Origin: Epithemia pelagica
Lineage: Eukaryota; Bacillariophyta; Bacillariophyceae; Surirellales; Surirellaceae
Direction of reading: 5' to 3'
NCBI GenBank assembly: GCA_946965045.2
Contig: OX337238.1
Span: 1-64,000 of the forward strand
DNA: 64,000 bases
A program made the position numbers and the translations under genes. This document shows positions 22,801-32,220 of the stretch, piece after piece (position 1 is the stretch's first letter; each line of letters begins with the position of its first letter). The notes beneath the pieces were generated by a model. It saw only the letters and a list, made by a program, of their open reading frames with translations. It was not told the origin of the DNA and searched no databases.

Positions 22801-24054
22801 ACTTGGACACCTTGATGCTGTCTTTTCATTGTGTTCCATAAAGCGATACCACCCAACCAGCCTCGACTACGAGAGGCTCGCAAAACAAATTAAACAATCC
22901 TCATATATGTGGCGAGCTCTTGGTTTGAGTATCACACCAAAGTTTCATTTTGTGGAGGATCATCTGCTTGCTTCTGTTAGATACTACAAATGAGTAGGAG
23001 ACTTCACAGAAGAGCAAGGCGAGAGAGTTCATCAGACTGGTTTGCAAGCTGAGGCACGGACAAAATCTCTCAATCATCAGTCAGCAAGCCTCTCCCACAT
23101 TGTAGATGAAACCATTTCAAAGCTTCCGCAAGTGAGAGCCCAAGTGGCAAAGGTACAAGAAAGAAAGCGTCAGAATAGAAAGGAGGATATGCGGAGGGAT
23201 GAGAATAGTCGGCAAAAGAAATTGAAACGAGACGATGATCGCAATGATCTGCTCTCTTTACCTCTCCGAACTGACCCTTTTCCTTGCTTAAAATCAATCC
23301 GAATTGATACAATAAAAACCAGATAGTCATGAAAGATACTAATAAACCATCATTAATTGCTGCTTGTTTTTGCTTTGTACTTGTGTGTTGATTACGAGTC
23401 ACCACCAAAAATAAAGACAAAAGCATGTTGCTCTTCCAAAATACTCCTGGTTGTTGCTGTAATGTTCTCATACAGTCAATGGACCTCATTGATCCGGCAG
23501 TAGCCTGGTGGAGTGTCGGTCACTTTATACAGGCAAACGTTGTTTCGTTGGGTGACGGTCAATCGTATTGCTGCCAGAAAGATTCTTGGAGACCATTCAA
23601 GTGGAACAGAAACAATGGCTTCGTGGACTGGTTGGTCTGAATTTGCAGACCAAAATGACACTTTCATTGTACTTTCCATTGATCGATCGTCTTGATTTAC
23701 ATGGGCAGAGCAGTGAATTGCTCGAACAGAAATAGAAACAAAATGAGAGTGGACGGATGGAAAGAGGTTGCTCTCTGAGACAAGGAATAGACCAATTTCT
23801 GTCGGGAAACTCGTAACAGCACACTGGCGGGTAGCAGGAGGAGGCATGACAGAGGTATGATTGTGTAAAGGTTGATCAAACTGCTGCCATGGTCTTCTTG
23901 TTTTGTTTTCAATATGGCTATGAGGTTGGTGAATTGCTGGGATTGAGCGTAGGAGCTCAGTTTTCGAGGGGGATACGTGCTACTTAAAGGCTACTCGTAC
24001 TAAAGAGCAACTCCTATGTGAGACCACTCGTACACACGCAACGCTCGGAATGTG
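19825..24054. mobile_element. 4.23-kb DNA transposon with CAC-type TIRs and ATA target duplication
   Basis: The left end reads CACGTTCCGATGG, starting at 19825. The reverse complement of the right end reads CACATTCCGAGCG, ending at 24054; nine of the first ten bases match. ATA flanks both sides (19822-19824 and 24055-24057). The paralogous locus at 30911-30925 reads CGCACATAGACTATG, with a single ATA and no insert: an empty site. The 3-bp duplication and CAC termini recall the EnSpm/CACTA group, but the TIR is not canonical CACTA/CACTG. It carries one long ORF (20135-23326). The remaining DNA (19835-20134, 23327-24044) shows no further convincing gene. Confidence 0.88.
20135..23326 (+). CDS. 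Transposase-like protein with an in-frame TGA
   Basis: ATG at 20135; the frame runs 952 codons to a TGA at 22994-22996, then continues open for about 110 codons (EEQGERVHQTG...) to a TAG at 23326. Features in order: a Lys/Ser-rich N-terminus and an acidic region (EEENEDEVEADG). Then comes a core with SGDGSQIMTNYGREG and SSCWCWYCDLSKAEW (zinc-finger-like CxC..C), HLLLGLGNKVHDSL, a coiled coil of about 90 residues, and KFHFVEDHLL. GD, the LLGLGN block and VEDH are candidate DDE positions (inference). I recognise it as a widespread uncharacterised repetitive type, not as a named transposase family. The TGA could come from a CGA by one transition, and probably marks an inactivated or read-through copy. 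Its location inside clean TIRs supports the transposase role. Confidence 0.8.
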
Positions 24055-24057
24055 ATA

Positions 24058-25300
24058 GACTATTCAATGACACATTACAAGTCTCTCCCAGAATCTTTGC
24101 CGTAGCACTCACAACTTTTAAGTGGCAAACATGACAACAAGTACAACAGCTACATTGATGTAATGGATCCAGAAAAAGTCTCGTCTAATAGGACGCACGT
24201 CCTTTCATGCTTGGGTTCATGGACTCCGAAACCATGGGCTTTGGGAATCTCGAAACGACGATACTCTAGTAGAGAGAGTGGCGAGCCATTGGTGTCGTTG
24301 CAGTTTTGTGGCGGTGGTGTAATAGGATACGCATCGGAAGGACTGTCCCCCGCCCGCGGTCGTGGAGGGAGGGTTGGTGCGGACAAACCAATCGCGATCT
24401 CATGCGGCATATCCACGGTTCCCATGCCACATGTGGCACAGTTCCGGAATGGTCCTTGCCTTGAATACCACATTGCGAATTCGCGGTCGCACATTCCGAG
24501 TTCCATGTCGAGGTGATACGGCGGGAGACATATATATCAGCATCTAGTAGGAACCCCATTCTTCCTTTTGAAAGGGATTGGTATGCGGCTCACAGAGTCG
24601 ACCAAAGCACCACGAAAAAAGGACAAGGTCCGACTGCCAGGCTTGTTCTTTCAGTCATGCTCCTGGTTCCTTCACTGTCTGTAGGAACCAGAAGCATGAC
24701 ACTGAAAGAACAAGCAGGGCAGTCCGAGACTCAAAGTCCAACAACATGATGACTGTGGGTTTCGTTCTGGCATCCAGTGTGGCAATGGTGCCATTCGGTC
24801 CTTGGCCTTTGTTTTCCTGATTCGGTCGTCTTGATCGTCTTGGTCTCTGGGGTTGAAAGTTGAAAGCGCGCATGTGATCACAAGAGGCCAGGAGCCAATA
24901 GCAAGCAAGAACAATGATATCGTACAGTGAACCAACAAGGTCATTGACCATGTTCTCACTCAAGTACCTTCTTTCTCTCCCTGCATGGATTGATATCACA
25001 CACACGTCACACTCTACGTTCCTCTTTTTCATCCTCCTTCATACGACGAGGCACACACATATCATAGTTCACCAAAATTTGGAACGCCCAACGTGTTGTA
25101 TTTTTGGCGACCAACGGTCCGTTGTGGCGCTGCCTCCTCATCGTTGTCTTGTCGATTGAGAGAGAGAATGTGGGAAAAAGGTATCTTGTGGTGTGTGCTC
25201 TGCCAGTGCCATTTGCCAGTGCCATCTGTTGAGTGTGCAACGTGTGTGCGGGGTGCTTTGGCATCTTAACAAGTTCAACGTGAGATATACGCCTCATCGT
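24058..25300 (+). repeat. Segmental duplication block, copy 1 (kelch remnants and flank)
   Basis: Nearly identical, with small indels, to 30919-32185. It begins at the former transposon target site and contains a ~340-bp unit (about 24167-24505), the kelch remnants and a ~550-bp flank ending in GTGAGATATA. No intact gene. A minus-strand frame in the 340-bp unit (MELGMCDREFAMWYS..., 24506-24150) is conserved in the other copy up to a 2-nt indel, so its coding status is doubtful. Confidence 0.85.
24505..24750. pseudogene. Two kelch-gene remnants arranged head to head
   Basis: On the minus strand the kelch N-terminal phrase (LKEQAWQSDLVLF-like) is fused directly to the C-terminal end (RGALV..., matching WCFRQLCEH), so the whole propeller is deleted. 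Immediately next, on the plus strand, a second 5' fragment reads MTLKEQAGQSE. The two fragments form an inverted repeat (arms about 24629-24670 and 24684-24727, 13-bp loop). The same structure is at 31375-31600. Confidence 0.75.
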
Positions 25301-25405
25301 TGATAATCATAGAGTTTCAATGAGAATTTAGCTTCATCTTTTAGTATTTTCGCTTGGGAGTATCGGTGAGTTCGAAGAGTTGTTCCATGGACGTCCTGTC
25401 AGACA

Positions 25406-26152
25406 ATGTCATTTCCCTTTTTCCAAAAACGCATTGTTGGAATTGTTGGAATTGAACGACCGAGACTGCCGCAAAGTATTGTCCATTGTCAACCAAGAAA
25501 AGGCGCGTATTTTGGTTTTTTTGCTCCTACTGAAACTCGTAGAGTGGTACTCTTTTGTAGTACTGACAACGCCATACTCGTGGGTCCATTGTCCATGTCC
25601 TTTTTTGTGGTCTCTTCCTCCCCGTTGTTGGACCAGGACAAGGACAACGAGGAAGGTTCTGCTACTAGCAATACTACTACTGATAGAAGTGATAGCCACG
25701 GCGACTTGCTGCTTCCTTGCTCGTCCGCCGCCGACGTTTGGTTCATGAGGACGACGGAACAAGTGTTGTCCGCAGCCTCTTGTTGTGGCACCACCAATAC
25801 AACAACAATATCGGAAGTTCCTCCCACCACCACAAACAGCACCCAACGTCTCGTACCTGCTGCTGTCAGCCAAAAGACGGTTGGTGGTGGTGGTGTTTTC
25901 GTGGACGAGGACGACGACGCTTCGACAGCAACGAGTTACAGTCGTCGCAGTGTCACTTCCACGACATCGTCCCTGTCGGCCAGTACCAACCAAAGCAGCC
26001 ACCAGAACAAAAACAGTCGCCAAGGGTCGTTGAGTGGTGGCCCCAATAATCCCCAACGCCGCAACACAGAAATCGAATGCAAGGACGACACGGAGCTTGG
26101 TGGTGGTGGTTGTGAGATTGTGCCAACGCTGCTGCAAGAGAACAAACTATGA
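25406..26152 (+). pseudogene. Truncated duplicate of the Rab3GAP gene 5' end
   Basis: 248 codons from the ATG at 25406, closely matching the first ~220 residues of the Rab3GAP protein at 33443 (FFQKRIVGIVGIERPRLPQ; SMSFFVVSSSPLLDQDKD). Similarity stops at GGPNNPQRR, near 26064, and an unrelated 29-residue tail follows. It has no GAP domain. Its 3' part overlaps the C-terminal end of kelch copy 2 on the other strand. Small in-frame differences keep the frame open, so expression of a short Ser/Thr-rich peptide is possible but unproven. Confidence 0.8.
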
Positions 26153-27366
26153 AAGCGAGTAGGATCCAAACGAGAAAGATCCTCCGCGTTGTTGGTGGCG
26201 CTCGCACCCCAAAGATGCGGATCAGGTTGCGGATCATCTCCGATACCGATTCCTTCCCGAAAATGATGCCATCTGTTAAGGTGCTGCTCACAAAGTCGGC
26301 GAAAACACCACGTATTCTTGTCCATTAGTGGTAATGTTACACAGGAAGACTCGTACCATCCGCCGATCACGGCAACTTGATTGAGAACAGTCACCATATT
26401 GCAGCCATTGTAGTCATTTCCGAATGGTGGGAGATTCCACACGCGGTTGTGGTGCGTATCCAAGACTTCCACCGTTGAATTGCTCCATCCTCCAGCCTCC
26501 ACCAGACAAGAACCCATGGCAACCACTGCACAAGAACTTCGTGCATTGGAAAGGACCAGATCAGAGTGAGTCATCCAAGGGGACGAGAAAGAACTCAATG
26601 TCAAGCCTATCTGCTTCTTTGTCTCTTCATTGTCACCAGGCTTTGAAAATTCCAAGTACTCCACCGACTTAAGATCGTTTTCGCCTCCAACAACAAAGAT
26701 GCGGTGGCCAATGACCACACTGGCACAGGATGCTCGTGGAAAAGTCATCGATGGTCCAGCAGTGACAATATGATTGCTTGTATCAATAATATCCACGGAC
26801 GACAAATAGCGACTGTTGAAGCCACCTATCACAACAATATATCGGTTGTGGACCGCAACAGCACAACATCGTGATCGTCTAGTTGATAATCGACATGTCA
26901 ATGTCGTCCAGTTCCTCTCATGTGCGGAGCTTGATGTCGAAGATGATTGTAGGATTTCATCGGCATCGATTCGTTCGATACAATCGAAAGATTCTGGTTC
27001 TTCATTGAATCCTCCCATCACATAGACGCCTCCGTTGCACCCAACAGCGGCATGTCCTCGACGACTCTTGTTCATTGATGGCCCTTCTCGCCAGTACTTG
27101 TCCGGCGCTGCCACGTTCAATACAAGAATGGAATCGAGACTGCCCTGACCTGCTTGATATCCACCCAACACGACGACGGTTTGTCTCTTGTTGTTGTTGT
27201 TGTTGTTGTCGTTGCCGTCCGTATCGGGGTGATCAAGTACGACCGAAGTATGACCTGCACGCCATCCACCCACAAGTGGAGGCCAGTCATTTAGATTCCA
27301 CTCTGGTGTCTCGTCCGATAAGACAAGGCCCGACTGCCATGCTTGTTCTTTCAGTAACGTTGTCAT
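25936..27366 (-). CDS. Kelch-repeat protein, copy 2, with an acquired C-terminal tail
   Basis: 476 aa from the ATG at 27366; the frame upstream has only a TTG. Shared N-terminus LLKEQAWQSGLVLSDETPEW, then kelch blades with VVVLGGY, VYVMGGF, YIVVIGGF, IFVVGGE, a GSCLVEAGG variant and VAVIGGW. An Asn run encoded by a GTT/AAC repeat lies in the first blade. After the RRLCEQ phrase common to the family, the frame continues about 110 codons. The last ~45 are antisense to the duplicated Rab3GAP fragment (SVLRRWGLLGPPLNDPW), so the tail was created by the segmental duplication. The second half resembles copy 3 more than copy 1. Confidence 0.85.
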   Translation of the reverse strand: MTTLLKEQAWQSGLVLSDETPEWNLNDWPPLVGGWRAGHTSVVLDHPDTDGNDNNNNNNKRQTVVVLGGYQAGQGSLDSILVLNVAAPDKYWREGPSMNKSRRGHAAVGCNGGVYVMGGFNEEPESFDCIERIDADEILQSSSTSSSAHERNWTTLTCRLSTRRSRCCAVAVHNRYIVVIGGFNSRYLSSVDIIDTSNHIVTAGPSMTFPRASCASVVIGHRIFVVGGENDLKSVEYLEFSKPGDNEETKKQIGLTLSSFSSPWMTHSDLVLSNARSSCAVVAMGSCLVEAGGWSNSTVEVLDTHHNRVWNLPPFGNDYNGCNMVTVLNQVAVIGGWYESSCVTLPLMDKNTWCFRRLCEQHLNRWHHFREGIGIGDDPQPDPHLWGASATNNAEDLSRLDPTRFHSLFSCSSVGTISQPPPPSSVSSLHSISVLRRWGLLGPPLNDPWRLFLFWWLLWLVLADRDDVVEVTLRRL

Positions 27367-29599
27367 GGTACAGCGCTTTACTAATACGTTGACAAGAAAT
27401 GGCAGCACGAGAGAAAGTATTTTTGAGAGCAACGCGTGGAAGCGCTTTGCTTTTTTTGCGTGGAGACCGTAAGGTGTGCCTGTCCTGCGTACGATGGTGA
27501 AGGGAAATCAATCGCACATAGATTTCATGACATGCCCCAAAAAGTATCTTTTGGTCGACGACGAAAGGGAGAGAGTGACAGCATTTGTGATGAAGAGGTC
27601 CTTTTGTATGATGAATAGGTCCACAGATTGACAATCCCTAATTTCCACACAATTCTTCCCTTGGTCCTATACAGTCTGTTCACAACGACAACAACTTCAA
27701 CAGAGAGATGTTGCAAGAGAGTGGTCTTCTTGCCTTCTTGATCCAATGATTCGAATGGGCATCACTCATCGGGTATAGTGAAAGAAGCAAGGCCACAAGT
27801 ACAATCACACAGAGACGACAATCTGACGACCTGATTGACCAGAAGGAACATGCCATTCATCCCATTGTGACTCGCTTCCCGTGTTGCATTAGCTCGCACC
27901 AGACGCCTGCATTCGGCTTTCGAGAATGTCACGTGGATGTGGTTGGACCGCAAAGGTTGGTCTCCTATGTCAGTATTGATACCGACTCCATCAATCATGG
28001 TCTTTTTGGGAGAGCCAAATCCGTCTCGTGCCGTCTGCGCCGGTTGTCAGTAATGCTCGCGCATGCGGTTCAATTATTGTGAAAGACGGCCGCATATCGC
28101 ACGGGCTCAAGGGCCTCCGTTCGCGACGGTGGGAGTCAGGACCGGTGCTACATTTGCCAATGGGTGAACTTGTCGTCTCGATTGAAAACCACAAGAGTTC
28201 AAGGAACAAAAGGTAGACCAGCGGAGTCGTCGTTTGGATCCACCTGGGGTCGAGAACGTACAAGAGTTTTATGTGTCAGAGATTCCGGCAAAAGGACCTA
28301 CAGCCAAAATAGAGCCAAACTTGATGAGGATTTCACGACAAATAAGAGAAGCCAGACTTGACAATCAATCAACATTCCTGTCCTGCTCGTGGCAAGGTTT
28401 TGTTCGGGGAGTTTGTCATATAGCCCCTCTTGTGCTTGTTGTCGCTTCTTGCTGATTCTGCCGATTAGCTCGAGGTACAAAGATTGTCGTGGTGGAGTGG
28501 TGTAACCAATAACAAAACCAAAGTATAGAAGCAGCAACCATCCATGCTCGATTTCCACCACGAAGAACCATCAGAAGTGGACAACAGTGACAACAAGAAT
28601 CGCCTTGATCCATCCAAACAACACCAACTATACGAATCGTCTATCTCTTTCATCAAGGATGACGACAAGAAGTGAAAAATCACAATTCCTGATCCACCAA
28701 CAGCAGCCAAACACCAACAACAAGAACAATCGTCTCTTGCACAACAGGTCGATCGATGCATCACCATCAAATGACGACTTCCAAAACAGTTGCCTTGTTG
28801 GAACAAGGTTCGCCAGAAGCATAGTCTTGGGAATCCTAGCACCAGCAATATTTGTACCGCGTCGACGGATTGGTTGCTCCACAACGACAGTGACACCAAG
28901 ACAGGGGAATCGACGATGACCCACGATAAACCTGTCCTGCCTGCAACAGGGGAAGTACTTTGCACTGCTGCGTTCGCAATGGAAACTAAACGAAGACAAA
29001 CTGTGTTGGCTATCGAATCCAGCCATTTCTACCAATCCATGGCCCCACCGACTGCGTCCCACAACTATCAGGTCATGGTCAAAACGTCACTTGTTCTTTA
29101 TATGCCATCACTTGAAGAGACACATTTCAGGTTGCTCTTTTTTGTCCAAAAGATGCAACGAGGCCATGAAAGACCGCCATCTTCCGTTGAAAGATGATTC
29201 CTTCGGATCAAGGCCAGAGAGTTTTCAACAGTAGAGAGAGGGAACGGAACCATGGCCATCCACCCAAAAGTGGTTGCCAGATGTCCGCAGGTTTGCAGCG
29301 GACAGCAGTGCCATGGCCGACGCTGTAACATCTCATTATATAGTACACGGATAGCTGATCATGGTGCATGGATCCGACCAAACTAGGAGTTGCTCTTTGA
29401 AAGCGGTCTAGAGTTATGTCTTTGTCGACGGTACAAGCCACTCCGTATAGGTACAGTGATTAAAAGCTTTTCATTAACCTGTATGATTGACAACGTATCT
29501 AAGGATGGACACTAAGGATGGACACGATCTCCTTTTTTGTACGAGAGTATAATGGCCATGATATAGTTTTTGGCCGTACATTTCCAGTTCCATCCTCCA
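27367..29599. other. Intergenic with possible decayed coding fragments
   Basis: Upstream flank of kelch copy 2, then about 1.7 kb without an intact gene. One plus-strand frame (28544-29197) reads as protein-like sequence (MLDFHHEEPSEVDNSDNKNR ... MTHDKPVLPATGEVLCTAAF) but is broken by two stops near 28674 and 28773. A second stretch near 28234 reads GVENVQEFYVSEIPAKGPTA. Neither is recognised; both may be remnants. Confidence 0.35.
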
Positions 29600-30820
29600 T
29601 CATGTATTGGTTTTCAATCGCTTAAGAATGGATGTCGAGATGGTCCAGGATGTTACATTGACATCTCCGTTACCCTTACCCGATCTTTCTTGACAATGAT
29701 ACGATCTGTTGGGCTGCTGCTCACAGAGTCGTCGGAAACACCACGAAATCCTATCCAGTAGTGGTAATGTTGCACATGAAGGATTGCGATATCCACCAAT
29801 CACGGCAACGTGATCGGCAACATTCACCATACTGCAACCAGTGCGGTGATTCACGAATGATGGGAGACTCCACACGCGGTTGCGGTGCGTATCCAAGACT
29901 TCCACAGTTGAATTGCGCCATCCACCCGCCACCACCAGACAAGATCCCACGGTAACCACTGCACAAGAACTTCGTGCATTGGAAAGCACCATATTAGAAT
30001 GAGCGGTCCAGTTCGACGAGAAAGAAATGAACGTCGAGCCAGTTTCCTTTTTTGTCTCATCACTGTCACATGGCCTTTCGAAGTCAAAATACTCCAGCGA
30101 GTCAAGATTGCCGTCCTCGTTACGGCCTCCAACGACAAAGATGCGGTGACCAATGACCGCACTGGTACAAAATTGTCGAGGAATAGTCATGCTTGGTCCT
30201 GCAGTGACAGAATGATTGGTGGTATCCAAAATATCCACCGACGACAAGTCTTTCCTTCCTTCGTTGTATCCACCGATTACGACAAGGTATCGGTTCTGCA
30301 CTGCCACAGCACAAAACCCATATCGCCTCGCTGATAATCGACAAGTTAATGTCGTCCAAGGGCTCTCATACAAAGGAGGATTACTGCTTGTTGTTGTTCT
30401 AGATGATTGTAGCATATCGTGGACATCAATGCGTTCGATGCAATCCAGACCTGAAAATCCATTGTTTCCTCCCATCACATATACTCCACCATTGCACACA
30501 ACAGCGGCATGTCCATAGCGTTTCTGGTTCATGGGTGGCCCTTCTCGCCACTGTTTGTTCGGTTCTGCTAGATTCAATGCAAGAACGGAGTTGACATAGC
30601 CTTGCCCTTGTTTGAATCCTCCCAACACGACGACCGTTTGTCGCCTGTTGTTGTGGTTGTGATGGTCGTCTTGATGGGGGTGATCCAGTACGACCGCAGC
30701 ATGTTCGTCACACCATCCACCCTCCAGAGGAGGCCAATCGGTTTCATTCCATTCTGAATTTTCGTCAAAAAGGACAAGGCCCGACTGCCAGGCTTGTTCT
30801 TTCAGTGTCCTGTTGCTCAT
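29600..30820 (-). CDS. Kelch-repeat protein, copy 3
   Basis: 406 aa from the ATG at 30820. Same N-terminal phrase (LKEQAWQSGLVLFDENSEWN) and kelch blades with VVVLGGF, VYVMGGN, YLVVIGGY, IFVVGGR, LVVAGGW, VAVIGGY. The first half is almost identical to copy 1 (shared GGNNGFSxLDCIERID, NPPLYESPWTTLTCRLSARR). The second half follows copy 2 (SNARSSCAVV, GGWxNSTVEVLDTHxNRVW), so the gene looks like a mosaic. The C-terminal tail after RRLCEQQ is unique. Soluble propeller protein of unknown partner. Confidence 0.88.
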   Translation of the reverse strand: MSNRTLKEQAWQSGLVLFDENSEWNETDWPPLEGGWCDEHAAVVLDHPHQDDHHNHNNRRQTVVVLGGFKQGQGYVNSVLALNLAEPNKQWREGPPMNQKRYGHAAVVCNGGVYVMGGNNGFSGLDCIERIDVHDMLQSSRTTTSSNPPLYESPWTTLTCRLSARRYGFCAVAVQNRYLVVIGGYNEGRKDLSSVDILDTTNHSVTAGPSMTIPRQFCTSAVIGHRIFVVGGRNEDGNLDSLEYFDFERPCDSDETKKETGSTFISFSSNWTAHSNMVLSNARSSCAVVTVGSCLVVAGGWRNSTVEVLDTHRNRVWSLPSFVNHRTGCSMVNVADHVAVIGGYRNPSCATLPLLDRISWCFRRLCEQQPNRSYHCQERSGKGNGDVNVTSWTISTSILKRLKTNT

Positions 30821-30918
30821 GGTTCATTCACTCTGTCTGTACACGAAAGAAGAACGTGAACTTTTGTGGTCCAAAAGGGGGTGTCTGTCTGTCGTAGGTC
30901 ACAAAACGATCGCACATA

Positions 30919-32185
30919 GACTATGCAATGACACATGACAAGTCTCTCCCAGAATCTTTGCCGTAGCACTCACAACTTCTAAGTGGCAAACATGAGAACA
31001 AGTACAACAGCTACATTGATGTAATGGATCCAGAAAAAGTCTCGTCTAATAGGACGCACGTCCTTTCATGCTTGGGTTCATGGACTCCGAAACCATGGGC
31101 TTTGGGAATCTCGAAACGACGATACTCTAGTAGAGAGAGTGGCGAGCCATTGGTGTCGTTGCAGTTTTGTGGCGGTGGTGTAATAGGATACGCATCGGAA
31201 GGACTGTCCCCCGCCCGCGGTCGTGGAGGGAGGGTTGGTGCGGACAAACCAATCGCGATCTCATGCGGCATATCCACGGTTCCATGCCACATGTGGCACA
31301 GTTCCGGAATGGTCCTTCCCTTGAATACCACATGGCGAATTCGCGGTCGCACATTCCGAGTTCCATGTCGAGGTGATACGGCAGGAAAACTATATAGCAG
31401 CATCTAGTAGGAACCCCATTCTTCCTTCCGAACATTAGTGGTATGCGGGTCACAGAGTTTACCAAAGCGCCACGAAAAAAGGACAAGGCCCGACTGCCCT
31501 GCTTGTTCTTTCAGTCATGCTCCTGGTTCCTTCACTATCTGTAGGAGCCAGAAGCATGACACTGAAAGAACAAGCAGGGCAGTCCGAGACTCTGCCAAGT
31601 CCAACAACATGATGACTGTGGGTTTCGTTCTGGCATCCAGTGTGGCAATGGTGCCATTCGGTCCTTGGCCTTTGTTTTCCTGATCCGGTCGTCTTGATCG
31701 TCTTGGTCTCTGGGGTTGAGAAAGTTGAAAAGCGCGCATGTGATCACAGGAGGCCAGCAGCCAATAGCAAACAAGAACAATGATATCTTACAGTGAACCA
31801 ACAAGGTCATTGACCATGTTCTCACTCATGTACCTTCTTTCTCTCCCTTCATGGATTGATATCACTCACACGTCACACTCTACGTTCCTCTTTTTCATCC
31901 TCCTTCACACGACGAGGCACACACATATCATGGTTCACCAAAATTTGGAACGCCCAACGTGTTGTATTTTTGGCGAAGAACGGTCCGTTGTGGCGCTGCC
32001 TCCTCATCGTTGTCTTGTCGAGCATTGAGAGAGAGAATGTGGGAAAAAGGTATCTTGTGGTGTGTGCTCTGCCAGTGGCAGTTGCCAGTTGCCAGTGCCA
32101 GTGCCATCTGGTGAGTGTGCAACGTGTGCACAGTGCACAGTGCTTTGGCATCTTGACAAGTTCAACGTGAGATATAGGCCTCATC
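30919..32185 (+). repeat. Segmental duplication block, copy 2
   Basis: Counterpart of 24058-25300. It directly follows the kelch copy 3 promoter, preserving the arrangement before transposon insertion (empty site ATA at 30916-30918). Confidence 0.85.
31375..31600. pseudogene. Head-to-head kelch remnants, second copy
   Basis: Same fused 5'/3' kelch fragment on the minus strand and opposing MTLKEQAGQS fragment on the plus strand as at 24505-24750. Inverted-repeat arms lie at about 31490-31530 and 31544-31587. Confidence 0.7.
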
Positions 32186-32220
32186 GGTAAGAGCCAAGTA
32201 GTTATTATTATATGTAACGT

